Shown here piece after piece: positions 34,584 through 43,390 of a DNA stretch of 64,000 nt. The notes beneath the pieces were generated by a model that saw only the letters and a program-made list of their open reading frames with translations, ran no database searches and was not told the origin of the DNA. Positions within the stretch are counted from its first letter, which is position 1; each line of letters starts with the position of its first letter. The stretch comes from Flavobacterium sp. (GTDB taxonomy: Bacteria; Bacteroidota; Bacteroidia; Flavobacteriales; Flavobacteriaceae): assembly GCF_027484705.1 (NCBI RefSeq), contig NZ_JAIXSL010000007.1, forward strand, positions 248,001-312,000, given 5' to 3'. The translations under genes and the position numbers were made by a program.

Positions 34584-35828
34584 TTAGGAATTGAACTCCT
34601 CTTTGAGAATGCGCATTACATCCATAATGGTTTCTTCTTCAAGATCGGTTCTTCTGACCAAATCCTCAACGTCTTGCTTCAGGATACTTCTTGCGGTATC
34701 CAGACCGATTTTAGCAAATTCGTCAATCACCCAGCCGTCGATTTCGTCTGAGAATTCTGTTAATTCAACATCATCTTCTTCTTCGGCGATATTGCCTTCG
34801 CGGATGACATCGAGTTCGTAACCCGTCAACAAACCTGCTAATTTAATATTGTGACCGCCGCGACCAATCGCTTTGGATACTTCTTCTAATTTCAAAAACA
34901 CATCGGCTCTTTTAGTTTCTTCATTAATTTTGATTGAAGATACTTTCGCCGGGCTCAAAGCTCTTGTAATGAACAACTGGATGTTGCTTGTGTAATTGAT
35001 CACGTCGATATTCTCGTTTCCTAATTCACGAACGATTCCGTGGATTCTCGAACCTTTCATTCCTACACAGGCACCTACAGGATCAATTCTGTCATCGTAT
35101 GAATCAACGGCTACTTTCGCTTTTTCGCCAGGAATACGAACGACTTTTTTGACCATAATCAAACCGTCGAAAACTTCTGGGATTTCCTGTTCAAACAATT
35201 TCTCCAAAAACTTCTCTGAAGTTCTCGACATGATGATTTGAGGTTTGTTTCCTTTAAGTTCAACGCTTTCAATAATCCCGCGGACGTTATCGCCTTTGCG
35301 GAAAAAGTCGGACGGGATTTGCTTTTCTTTTGGCAAGACGATTTCGTTTCCTTCATCATCGACCAAAATCACGACTCTTGGACGCACATGATGCACTTCC
35401 GCTGTGTATATTTCGCCGATTAAATCTTTAAATTGCTTGTAAAGATTGGTGTTGTCATGTTCGTGGATTTTAGAAATCAGGTTCTGACGCAAGGCCAAAA
35501 TCGCTCTTCTTCCCAAATCAATTAACTTCACTTCTTCGGAAACTTCTTCACCGATTTCAAAATCAGGTTCGATTTTTCTGGCTTCAGTTAAGGTAATTTC
35601 TTCATTTTCGAGATCCAAATCGTCATCGGCTACGATGACTCTTCTTCTCCAGATTTCCATATCGCCTTTATCAGGATTGATGATGATGTCGAAATTATCA
35701 TCCGATCCGAATTTTTTCTTCAATGCATTTCTAAACACATCCTCCAAAATCGCCATAAGCGTTACACGATCAATAAGTTTATCATCTTTAAACTCTGAAA
35801 ATGAATCGATTAATGCTAAATTTTCCAT
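34584..35828 (-). CDS. nusA: Transcription termination/antitermination factor NusA
   Basis: The 414-residue protein has the N-terminal RNA-polymerase-binding domain (residues about 1-130), the S1 domain (VRGIIESVELKGNKPQIIMS region) and two KH domains, including VGACVGMKGSRIHGIVRELG and AIGRGGHNIKLAGLLTGYEL. An acidic C-terminus follows, without the full acidic repeats of enteric NusA. It controls pausing, termination and antitermination. It is second in rimP-nusA-infB, 14 bp after rimP. The operon leader contains a terminator-like hairpin through which NusA could act on its own expression. Confidence 0.96.
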   Translation of the reverse strand: MENLALIDSFSEFKDDKLIDRVTLMAILEDVFRNALKKKFGSDDNFDIIINPDKGDMEIWRRRVIVADDDLDLENEEITLTEARKIEPDFEIGEEVSEEVKLIDLGRRAILALRQNLISKIHEHDNTNLYKQFKDLIGEIYTAEVHHVRPRVVILVDDEGNEIVLPKEKQIPSDFFRKGDNVRGIIESVELKGNKPQIIMSRTSEKFLEKLFEQEIPEVFDGLIMVKKVVRIPGEKAKVAVDSYDDRIDPVGACVGMKGSRIHGIVRELGNENIDVINYTSNIQLFITRALSPAKVSSIKINEETKRADVFLKLEEVSKAIGRGGHNIKLAGLLTGYELDVIREGNIAEEEDDVELTEFSDEIDGWVIDEFAKIGLDTARSILKQDVEDLVRRTDLEEETIMDVMRILKEEFNS

Positions 35829-35842
35829 GCCAACTTTTTAAT

Positions 35843-36307
35843 TTAAAATGTTACTGTAACAATTGCTTCTTTAATGTCTGAATAAGGGATTTCCTGTTGC
35901 TTCTGAACCGTTTCTTTCCCTTTTCCTATTTTTTTGGGTTCTCTAGCTTCCCATGCTAAAGTTATAAAATTTTCATTTGCCGCTATCAATTGGGCTTCAA
36001 TAGTTTCTGTGGCTAATTTCACGATGAGTGTTCTGCCTACATTTTTGATGTATTGGCGAACCAATTTCAAAGGCGAACCCACGCCAACCGATGCCACTTC
36101 TAAAGAAAAATCCTGTTCTTCGCGATCGAGATTGTGTTCGATGGCGCGGCTGATATCGATGCAATCCTGCAATTGCACACCATGGTCTCCATCTAAAGTT
36201 ACTATGATTTTGAAAGCCTCGTTAATCGTAAGGTCAATTAGAAAAATGGCGGGTTTTTCCTGTAGCCCAGCTTCCAATAATTGATATACTTTTTCTTTAA
36301 ATGTCAT
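35843..36307 (-). CDS. rimP: Ribosome maturation factor RimP
   Basis: The 154-residue protein has [20 protein letters not shown], the conserved [14 protein letters not shown], and [20 protein letters not shown], where the usual family motif is EVSSPGxxxPL. Here the SSPG part reads ASVGVGSPL, as in Bacteroidota relatives. It is needed for 30S maturation. It is first gene of the operon, its ATG only about 10 nt after the end of a terminator-like leader hairpin. Confidence 0.95.
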   Translation of the reverse strand: MTFKEKVYQLLEAGLQEKPAIFLIDLTINEAFKIIVTLDGDHGVQLQDCIDISRAIEHNLDREEQDFSLEVASVGVGSPLKLVRQYIKNVGRTLIVKLATETIEAQLIAANENFITLAWEAREPKKIGKGKETVQKQQEIPYSDIKEAIVTVTF

Positions 36308-36316
36308 ATTTTTTAT

Positions 36317-36342
36317 AAAAAGAGGGAAGCATTGCTTCCCTC
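36317..36342 (-). terminator. Terminator-like hairpin in the rimP-nusA-infB leader (candidate attenuator)
   Basis: On the minus strand GAGGGAAGC (36342-36334), loop AAT, GCTTCCCTC (36330-36322), then TTTTT: a 9-bp GC-rich stem plus U-tract. It lies between the proposed promoter and rimP, and no upstream gene on this strand would need terminating (the neighbour is divergent). A second, A/T-only inverted repeat, TTATTTA/TAAATAA (36344-36350 and 36359-36365), precedes it. Confidence 0.75.
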
Positions 36343-36370
36343 ATTATTTAGTTTTCAATAAATAACCGTG

Positions 36371-36397
36371 CAAATATAGTGTTTTTTTATAATTCAA
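36371..36397 (-). promoter_or_regulatory. Promoter of rimP-nusA-infB
   Basis: On the minus strand TTG (36397-36395), 16 bp, TATATTTG (36378-36371). The -7 box is a full match; the spacer is one base shorter than the usual 17-23. The predicted leader is about 55-60 nt. Confidence 0.72.
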
Positions 36398-36481
36398 AAA
36401 TCATTGGTGTTGTAAAAAAAAAATATTACTTTTATTGCATTAATGTATAACCGATTTTATAAAATTTCTTACACTTCAATT

Positions 36482-37306
36482 ATGAAAAGAATCTTAGTCC
36501 CAACAGACTTTTCCGAACATGCTGAATACGCCTTAAGAGTTGCAGCACAAATTGCCAAACAAAACGATAGCGAGATCATATTACTGCACATGTTAGAGTT
36601 GCCGCACCAAGCGGGCGATGCTATCGGAAGCGGGCATCAGATTCCTGAAATTATGTTTTACAAGGACAAGGCAATCAGCAACCTTGAAGAACTGATGGAT
36701 GTGGATTATCTCGAAGGACTTAATGTATCGGAAATCATCCAGTTTGAAAAAGCTTTTGACGGGATTCTGGCCGTAAGCAAGAAAAACAATGTTGACCTTG
36801 TGGTTATGGGTTCTCACGGAACCAGCGGTTTTCAGGAAATGCTAATCGGATCCAACACTGAAAAAGTAGTCCGTTTTTCTGAAGCTCCTGTATTGGTCAT
36901 CAAAAATAAAAACGACGATTTTAAAGCCGGTAATTTTGTTTTCGCTTCAGATTTTTCAAATGAGATTAAAAAACCTTTCGCACAACTCGTGGATTTTGCA
37001 AAAGCATTCCATTCCAACCTGAGTTTAGTGATGATTAATACGCCGAACAGCTTCAAACCAACGCATCTTGCGGAAAAAATAATGGATGACTTTATGAAAG
37101 AGTTCAATTATCCGAATTACAGTTTACATATTTATAACGATGTAAATGTTGAAAAAGGAATTTTAAACTTCTCCAACAAAGTCAATGCAGATCTTATCGG
37201 AATGTGTACGCACGGAAGAACCGGTTTTGCGCATTTCTTCAACGGAAGCATCAGCGAAGATTTAGTGAATCACGCAGTTAGACCAGTCATTACTTTCAAA
37301 ATCTAA
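36482..37306 (+). CDS. Universal stress protein with two UspA domains
   Basis: The 274-residue protein starts at ATG 36482 (MKRILVPTDFSEHAEYAL). A longer in-frame start at 36443 adds 13 non-conserved residues. Two tandem UspA domains are visible. The first ends with an ATP-binding-type motif GSHGTSGFQEMLIGS (G-x2-G-x9-GS). The second has CTHGRTGFAHFFNGS, where the first Gly of the motif is Cys. Such tandem proteins respond to stress or starvation, and the direct function here is unknown. It is divergent from rimP and ends at a terminator shared with tRNA-Gln. Confidence 0.9.
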   Translation: MKRILVPTDFSEHAEYALRVAAQIAKQNDSEIILLHMLELPHQAGDAIGSGHQIPEIMFYKDKAISNLEELMDVDYLEGLNVSEIIQFEKAFDGILAVSKKNNVDLVVMGSHGTSGFQEMLIGSNTEKVVRFSEAPVLVIKNKNDDFKAGNFVFASDFSNEIKKPFAQLVDFAKAFHSNLSLVMINTPNSFKPTHLAEKIMDDFMKEFNYPNYSLHIYNDVNVEKGILNFSNKVNADLIGMCTHGRTGFAHFFNGSISEDLVNHAVRPVITFKI

Positions 37307-37326
37307 TTCAGGTTTAACCTAAAAAT

Positions 37327-37359
37327 AAAAAAACTCCTCAAGTGATTGAGGAGTTTTTT
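37327..37359. terminator. Bidirectional terminator between usp gene and tRNA-Gln
   Basis: Inverted repeat AAAAAAACTCCTCA (37327-37340) with TGAGGAGTTTTTT (37347-37359), 6-nt loop, starting 20 bp after the usp stop and ending 1 bp from the tRNA 3' end. Confidence 0.92.
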
Positions 37360-37360
37360 G

Positions 37361-37431
37361 TTGGTCTACTAGGACTCGAACCTAGAAAGACGGCACCAAA
37401 AACCGTAGTGTTACCATTACACCATAGACCA
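37361..37431 (-). tRNA. tRNA-Gln (anticodon TTG)
   Basis: The 71-nt tRNA has acceptor stem TGGTCTA/TAGACCA, anticodon loop TTTTGGT with TTG (plus-strand 37399-37397), and T arm CTAGG-TTCGAGT-CCTAG fully paired. The 5' U-A first pair is usual for tRNA-Gln. The discriminator is A (37361) and CCA is not encoded. Confidence 0.95.
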
Positions 37432-37454
37432 ATTGCATTGCTGTTAAGCGAGTG

Positions 37455-37484
37455 CAAATTTAATATAAATTTTATTTTTAGCAA
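37455..37484 (-). promoter_or_regulatory. Promoter of tRNA-Gln
   Basis: On the minus strand TTG (37484-37482), 19 bp, TAAATTTG (37462-37455): full match, with the same spacing as the tRNA-Phe promoter. Confidence 0.8.
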
Positions 37485-37647
37485 CTATTTATAGAATTTT
37501 TATTGAAAATTTATTTCAGCGTAATCACTTGAATAAAATCACGAAATCCAATTCACTGACGATCTGCAGAATTTTTTGTTAATGCAACTTTCTTTACGCA
37601 AAAAAATAGTTTCTTTGTAACACTTAAAAAATCTATATCGATTCCGT

Positions 37648-40600
37648 ATGACGACATTTAACTTTAATAAATGGAATACCATTTTAGGTTGGTTTGCTTT
37701 CGCTGTTGCACTCATCACTTACACCCTAACCGTGGAGCCTACGATGAGTTTCTGGGATTGCGGCGAGTATATTGCCACCGCAGCAAAATTAGAGGTTGGA
37801 CATCCGCCCGGAGCACCGTTATTCCAAATGATTGGAGCCTTTTTCGCCATGTTTGCAACAGACGCCAAGCACGTCGCTTTGATGGTCAATATGATGTCGG
37901 TTTTTTCAAGTGCCTTTACCATTTTATTTCTTTTCTGGTCGTCCACGATCGTGATGAGAAAGATTACCGGTTTTTCAGCAGAAGCTAAAGACGAAGCGGC
38001 AAGCCAAATGACCAAAAGCAACGCGATTGTAATCCTTGGAAGTTCTTTCGTTGGCGCGATGGCTTTCACTTATTCGGACAGCTTTTGGTATAATGCCGTG
38101 GAAGCCGAAGTATATGCCATGGCCACTTTACTCATTTCGTTGTTATTCTGGTTAGGTTTGCGTTGGGAACAGGATATGTATACAGCAAGAGGCAATAAAT
38201 GGCTACTCATCATCAGCCTTGTGACAGGACTTTCTTTTGGCGTTCACTTTATGGCGCTGCTGACCATTCCTTCTATTGGATTGTTGTATTTCTTCAAACA
38301 TTATAAAACTGTAACGGTCAAGAATTTTATCATCGCCAACCTTATTGTCGTAGCGATTTTCCTTTTCATATATAAATCTCTTTTGCCTTGGACGATGGCA
38401 TTTTTCGGAAAGACCGAGATCTTTATGGTCAATGATTTTGGATTACCGTTCAATTCCGGAACCATTTTCGTCGCTTTGCTGTTTGTCGCTTTCTTTTATT
38501 TCGGATTGCGGTATACCAAACAAAAAGGACTTGTTTTCTACAACTCTATTATCCTTTGTGTTCTATTTATATTAATCGGATTTTCGACCTGGATGATGCT
38601 GCCGATTCGCGCCAATGCCAATACGGTCATCAATGAGAACAAGCCGTCGGATGCGGCCGAGGTTTTGGCTTATTACAACCGAGAGCAATATGGCATCAAT
38701 CCTTTATTTTATGGCCCTCAATACACTGATACTTTTGCCGGGCTTGACGCTGAAACGCCATATCTGGACAAAGCGCCAAACTACGAAAGGGATTATAAAA
38801 CCGGCAAATACATCATCACCAATAATTATAAAAACGCCGAACAGAACAGCGATGACAATCAAAAAGCCATTCTGCCCAGAATGTGGAGCACAGAACATGT
38901 CGAAAACTACATCAACTTCAGCCGTGTGCCTGAATTTAAAATCAATCCCGAATATTCCGAAGAAAAAGAACTTGTCGACATCATTGCAGAATTCAGAAAA
39001 GCTTACGCTGAAAAACAGATTGACACCGAAGGTTATGTTTCTTTCCTAAAAAGTTACGGCGATTACCTGATCATCGAAAAACCTTCCACTTGGGACAATT
39101 TGAATTTTATGTTTGAATACCAATTTGGCTATATGTATTGGCGCTATCTCATGTGGAACTTCACCGGAAGACAAAACGACATCCAAGGTAAATATGACAA
39201 TATCGATGGAAATTGGCTCAGCGGAATCCCTTTCATCGACGAACTTCATTTAGGTTCTCAGGAAAACCTTCCTTCGGATGCCTTAAATAATAAAGGTAGG
39301 AATGTTTATTATTTCATCCCGTTTATCCTTGGGATCATCGGTTTGATGTACCATGCCAAAAAAGACCTGAAAAGCTTTTACGTATTGATGGCGCTTTTTC
39401 TTTTCACGGGTATTGCCTTAAAAATCTACCTCAACGAACGCCCTTTCGAACCTCGTGAACGCGACTATGCTTTAGTGGGTTCGTTCTACGTTTTTGCCAT
39501 CTGGATAGGATTCGGAGTGTATTCGCTTTATGAATCCGCCAAAGCCTATCTTCAACCGAAAATTGCCGGACCAGTTCTTATTGCAGGTTCTTTACTTGCT
39601 GCACCGGTATTGATGGCTTCTCAAAACTGGGATGATCACGACCGTTCTCAGAAATATACGGCTATCGCGATGGCAAAGGCGTATCTTAATTCGTGCGAAC
39701 CCAATGCGATTTTATTCACTATTGGCGATAATGATACTTTCCCGCTTTGGTATGCCCAGGAAATCGAACATCTCAGAACCGACATCAAAATTGTCAACAC
39801 GAGTCTTTTCATGACGGATTGGTATATCGATCAGATGAAAATGAAAACCTACGAATCAGACGGATTACCAATCTCATTTACTCATGATCAATACGTTGGG
39901 GATAAATTGGATTACGCGGTTCACAATGCCAAAACAGAAAGCCGTTGGAACATCAAAGACCTGATTCATTTCATAGCCAGCGATGACGCCAGAACGCTTA
40001 TTGAAATGTCAAACGGTCAGAAAATCCATTTTTACCCGACCAATAAAGTGCGTATTCCTATTGATAAGAATGTAATCATTCAAAACAAAGTGGTCAATCC
40101 GTTGCAAAATGACTCGATTGTTCCGTATATCGATATTGAAATCAAAGGCCAGGCTTTATACAAAAACCGTCTGATGATGCTAGATGTGATTGCGAACAAC
40201 AACTGGAAACGCCCGGTTTATTTCACCGGCGGAAGTTTCGGCGACGACGATTATTTGTGGATGAAAGACTATTTGCAACTAGACGGAATGGTCTACAAAC
40301 TCGTTCCGATCCGCACGACGGTTCCTAAAGACGGAAGTCCGCTAGATATGGGCCAAATCGATAGCGACAAAATGTATGACATCGTGATGAAATGGGATTG
40401 GGGCAACGGTGATTTGAAAACCATCTACCACGATCCTGAAACCAGAAAAAACAGCATTTCGTACAGAACCAACATGGCGCGTTTGATGGAACAGCTCATC
40501 AACGAAGGCAAGAAAGACAAAGCCAAAAAGATCATCGACCTTGCTATGGAAAAACTGCCCGTGCAGTATTACGGATACTACTCTTTGCTCGACCCTTTTG

Positions 40601-40875
40601 CCGGCGGGTATTATGAAATCGGTGAAAAACAAAAAGCACGTCAGTTGTTAGAAACTTTGATGACCAAATATAAAGAGAACCTTACGTTCTACAAAGGCAT
40701 GAAAGCTTCCGAACAGAGCGATTTGGTTATTGATATCATTACTGACATCGAACGCTACCGTGGTTTGCTCGAAGTCATGAAAGACCGTGGCGACCTAGAA
40801 TTTTACAACAAGAACAAACCGATATTCAATGCTTATAACAAAATGTTCGAACGTTTTGGCAGAGACAATGAATAA
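37648..40875 (+). CDS. DUF2723 polytopic membrane protein, putative GT-C-type glycosyltransferase
   Basis: The 1075-residue protein has an N-terminal half with about 10-12 membrane segments, opening with LTVEPTMSFWDCGEYIATAA (residues 28-47). Asp37/Glu40 lie just after the first helix, as in GT-C glycosyltransferases. FEPRERDYALVGSFYVFAIW follows near 595-615, then further helices. The soluble C-terminal part includes ILFTIGDNDTFPLWYAQEIE and a helical-repeat end (NMARLMEQLINEGKKDKAKK). DUF2723 proteins are near universal in Bacteroidota and resemble protein mannosyltransferases, so a role in lipid-linked sugar transfer is plausible but unproven. Monocistronic; a terminator follows. Confidence 0.83.
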   Translation: MTTFNFNKWNTILGWFAFAVALITYTLTVEPTMSFWDCGEYIATAAKLEVGHPPGAPLFQMIGAFFAMFATDAKHVALMVNMMSVFSSAFTILFLFWSSTIVMRKITGFSAEAKDEAASQMTKSNAIVILGSSFVGAMAFTYSDSFWYNAVEAEVYAMATLLISLLFWLGLRWEQDMYTARGNKWLLIISLVTGLSFGVHFMALLTIPSIGLLYFFKHYKTVTVKNFIIANLIVVAIFLFIYKSLLPWTMAFFGKTEIFMVNDFGLPFNSGTIFVALLFVAFFYFGLRYTKQKGLVFYNSIILCVLFILIGFSTWMMLPIRANANTVINENKPSDAAEVLAYYNREQYGINPLFYGPQYTDTFAGLDAETPYLDKAPNYERDYKTGKYIITNNYKNAEQNSDDNQKAILPRMWSTEHVENYINFSRVPEFKINPEYSEEKELVDIIAEFRKAYAEKQIDTEGYVSFLKSYGDYLIIEKPSTWDNLNFMFEYQFGYMYWRYLMWNFTGRQNDIQGKYDNIDGNWLSGIPFIDELHLGSQENLPSDALNNKGRNVYYFIPFILGIIGLMYHAKKDLKSFYVLMALFLFTGIALKIYLNERPFEPRERDYALVGSFYVFAIWIGFGVYSLYESAKAYLQPKIAGPVLIAGSLLAAPVLMASQNWDDHDRSQKYTAIAMAKAYLNSCEPNAILFTIGDNDTFPLWYAQEIEHLRTDIKIVNTSLFMTDWYIDQMKMKTYESDGLPISFTHDQYVGDKLDYAVHNAKTESRWNIKDLIHFIASDDARTLIEMSNGQKIHFYPTNKVRIPIDKNVIIQNKVVNPLQNDSIVPYIDIEIKGQALYKNRLMMLDVIANNNWKRPVYFTGGSFGDDDYLWMKDYLQLDGMVYKLVPIRTTVPKDGSPLDMGQIDSDKMYDIVMKWDWGNGDLKTIYHDPETRKNSISYRTNMARLMEQLINEGKKDKAKKIIDLAMEKLPVQYYGYYSLLDPFAGGYYEIGEKQKARQLLETLMTKYKENLTFYKGMKASEQSDLVIDIITDIERYRGLLEVMKDRGDLEFYNKNKPIFNAYNKMFERFGRDNE

Positions 40876-40898
40876 CTGATAATGGATAATTAATAATT

Positions 40899-40929
40899 AA
40901 AAAGTAGTGCTGCGAATGTGCTACTTTTT
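40899..40929 (+). terminator. Terminator after the DUF2723 gene
   Basis: AAAAAGTAG (40899-40907) pairs with CTACTTTTT (40921-40929); G-U pairs can extend the stem inward. T-run on the plus strand. Confidence 0.75.
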
Positions 40930-40943
40930 TATTTTAGAAAAAG

Positions 40944-41588
40944 ATGTGGTATTGGATTAAGACAAATCGACTGATCAAACGTATTTTCTCAGATTATGTC
41001 TGGAATGTTGCGACGGTGGAGAAAAAAGTCTACCTGACTTTTGATGATGGGCCGACGCCTGAAATCACTTCTTGGGTTTTAAATCAACTGAAATCATTTG
41101 ACGCCCAAGCCACTTTCTTTTGTATTGGCGACAACATTCGGAAATATTCTGAAATCTTTAATGAAGTCATCAATGAAGGTCATGCTATTGGAAACCACAC
41201 TTTCAACCATTACAATGGATGGAAAACAAAAACGTCCGATTATATTGAAAACGTTCTTTCATGTGACGAAACAATCATTCAAAATTCAAAATTCATCATT
41301 CATCATTCAAAACTCTTCCGTCCACCTTATGGCAAAATCAAAAAATCACAAGCCAAACAGCTCATGGATTCTGGCTATAAAATTATAATGTGGGATGTGC
41401 TGAGCGCCGATTTCGATGCAACGGTCACTGCTGAGAAATGTTTAAAGAATGTATTGAAGAATATCCGTCCGGGAAGCATCATCGTATTTCACGACAGCGC
41501 CAAAGCCTTCAAAAATTTAGAATATACATTGCCCAGAACCTTACAATTCCTAAAAGACAACGGCTATAAATGTGAGGGAATCGTTTAG
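40944..41588 (+). CDS. Polysaccharide deacetylase (NodB-fold, CE4)
   Basis: The 214-residue protein has the CE4 motifs in order: TFDDGPTPE with Asp34/Asp35, GNHTFNH with metal ligands His85/His89, RPPYGKIK (Arg126), WDVLSADFD, and IVFHDS near the end. It has no signal peptide, only a short basic N-terminal region. It removes acetyl or acyl groups from a polysaccharide or peptidoglycan substrate that is not identifiable here. An odd ATTCA-rich repetitive stretch lies inside the gene (41276-41312). Its stop codon interleaves with that of the convergent thioredoxin-like gene (4-bp overlap). Confidence 0.92.
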   Translation: MWYWIKTNRLIKRIFSDYVWNVATVEKKVYLTFDDGPTPEITSWVLNQLKSFDAQATFFCIGDNIRKYSEIFNEVINEGHAIGNHTFNHYNGWKTKTSDYIENVLSCDETIIQNSKFIIHHSKLFRPPYGKIKKSQAKQLMDSGYKIIMWDVLSADFDATVTAEKCLKNVLKNIRPGSIIVFHDSAKAFKNLEYTLPRTLQFLKDNGYKCEGIV

Positions 41589-41881
41589 ATTTGTTCCTGA
41601 ACCAAACCGATGATCGTGTTGGCATCCAATTCTCCGGATTGTCTCCAGATCATCTGACCTTCTTTATAAATCATTAAAGTGGGTAAGCCTTTGATGCGCA
41701 AAGCATCTGCCAATTCCTGATTTTTATCGACATCAATTTTTATCACTTTAGCTTTATCACCCAAGGCAGCGGCAACATCGCGGATGACCGGATGCATCGA
41801 TACCGAAGACTCGTTCCACTCTGTGTAAAAATCGATTAACACAGGAACCTGGGCGTTGATAAGTTCTCCAAATTTTGACAT
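41585..41881 (-). CDS. Thioredoxin-fold protein without the CxxC active site
   Basis: The 98-residue protein follows the thioredoxin fold closely: PVLIDFYTEW (13-22), KVIKIDVDKNQELADALRIK, the cis-proline loop GLPTLMIYKEG (Pro67) and the closing helix. The usual WCGPC is WNESS (residues 22-26), so both redox cysteines are absent and there is no Cys anywhere in the protein. It cannot work as a disulfide reductase. A chaperone or binding role is more likely. Convergent with the deacetylase gene and possibly downstream of the metallophosphoesterase. Confidence 0.85.
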   Translation of the reverse strand: MSKFGELINAQVPVLIDFYTEWNESSVSMHPVIRDVAAALGDKAKVIKIDVDKNQELADALRIKGLPTLMIYKEGQMIWRQSGELDANTIIGLVQEQI

Positions 41882-41953
41882 AAAAGCAAAAATTTTAATT
41901 TCTAATCGCTTGCAATTAAGATATTACATTACAAAAGTAGCGTTTTAAACGAA

Positions 41954-43189
41954 TTATGCTAACTTTTCGCCTTTTTTTAGTTGAATTACCGTTATTTCGG
42001 GCATAATACCTACTCTTCCGGGATAAGCGTGAAAACCAAAGCCCCGATTCACATATACGTAACGGCCAAACTCCTCATACAATCCTGCCCATTGTTTGTA
42101 GACGTATTGCGCCAAGCTCCACTTGAAAAATCCCGGAATCTCAATACCGAATTGCATGCCGTGTGTATGGCCGGATAAAGTCAGATGAAAATGCTTGTCG
42201 TGCTTCTTCACTTCGTATTCCCAGTGGCTCGGATCATGGCTCATCAGAATCTTGAAGTCTTCTTTGTTCAACTGTTGCGAGGCTTTGTTGAGATCGCCGG
42301 CCTGTTTGAAATTCTTGCCCCAATTCTCCACACCAATCAAAGCAATTCTTTGGCCGTCTTTTTCAATAAAAGTATGTTGATTGAGCAAAAGATTGAACCC
42401 GATCTGCCCATAAAGATTTTTAATATCCTGAAAATTTTTCTCTTTCGCTTGCGAAGTTGGCCAATCAACATATTCGCCATAATCGTGGTTGCCGAGCACG
42501 GAATACTTTCCATATTTATAAGGCTTGATTCTATTGAACGCATCAATCCACGGATGCATTTCTTTAGCATGTGTATTCACGATATCGCCGGTGAACAAAA
42601 TCATGTCGGCTTCCTGCTCGTTAATCAAATCGATGGCGTAATTGATTTTCTCGGGATTGTCGAAACTTCCGCTATGAACGTCCGAAATCTGTGTAATCGT
42701 GAAACCGTCAAAAGCATCAGGCAGGTCAGGAAAAAAAATACGCTGTTTGATGACTTTGTAGTTGTATTTCCCGAAGGTCATCCCATAAATCAAAGATAGA
42801 AATGGAACCGCCGCCAAGCCCAAACCGATCTGGCTTACAAATTTTCTTCTCGAAGCCAAAAAATCACCATTGCCATCATTGTTGATGAAGTAATTGACCG
42901 AACCCATAATGATGCGGTAAATGTCTTCGCCCAACATAACAACTGTCACGAGAATTTTAGGAACATACACCAACAGCAACAAACCCATTGTAAACAAAGT
43001 CTGTTTGGTTTGCCCGACCGAACGGTCAAATTGCGTAAAAGAATAAATGATGTAGACCAAAGCCGCGAGACTGATCACTTCATACGAAATGAGAATCCAC
43101 TTTGCTTTGATGATGGTTTTGAAGGCCTGAAAAGCGTAAAGCTCGATGACAACAAGTATGGTGCAGAGAATTAAAAAGCGGAGGAGCAT
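41954..43189 (-). CDS. Membrane-anchored metallophosphoesterase
   Basis: The 411-residue protein starts at ATG 43189; an upstream in-frame start at 43216 adds nine residues. The N-terminal 150 residues hold four hydrophobic segments. The calcineurin-like phosphoesterase domain has ITQISDVHSGSF, LFTGDIVNTHAKE, SVLGNHDYGEY, LMSHDPSHWEYE and LTLSGHTHGMQFG, giving the full set of metal ligands. The family (YkuE-like) includes enzymes acting on UDP-sugars or phospholipids; the substrate here is unknown. It stands alone, 73 bp upstream of the thioredoxin-like gene on the same strand. Confidence 0.88.
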   Translation of the reverse strand: MLLRFLILCTILVVIELYAFQAFKTIIKAKWILISYEVISLAALVYIIYSFTQFDRSVGQTKQTLFTMGLLLLVYVPKILVTVVMLGEDIYRIIMGSVNYFINNDGNGDFLASRRKFVSQIGLGLAAVPFLSLIYGMTFGKYNYKVIKQRIFFPDLPDAFDGFTITQISDVHSGSFDNPEKINYAIDLINEQEADMILFTGDIVNTHAKEMHPWIDAFNRIKPYKYGKYSVLGNHDYGEYVDWPTSQAKEKNFQDIKNLYGQIGFNLLLNQHTFIEKDGQRIALIGVENWGKNFKQAGDLNKASQQLNKEDFKILMSHDPSHWEYEVKKHDKHFHLTLSGHTHGMQFGIEIPGFFKWSLAQYVYKQWAGLYEEFGRYVYVNRGFGFHAYPGRVGIMPEITVIQLKKGEKLA

Positions 43190-43390
43190 TTTGAAAAATT
43201 TTACACAAATTAACAAAGAAACCTAATGATTCTGGCTTTGTGTTATTAAAAATTTAACTTCATTATCCTTTTCAATTTCTTTATGAAAAACAACTGTTGT
43301 TTCGCGATCAAAAACTGCCATTTCGTGAAAATTAATAATTAGTTCCTTGTCGGTTCAGGATTTTTGCTGAAATTTTTAAAATCATACTAC

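Noticed and set aside
43288-43302. Palindrome AAACAA-CTG-TTGTTT as a defined LytTR operator
   Set aside because: LytTR proteins bind spaced direct repeats rather than such palindromes; kept only as a note.
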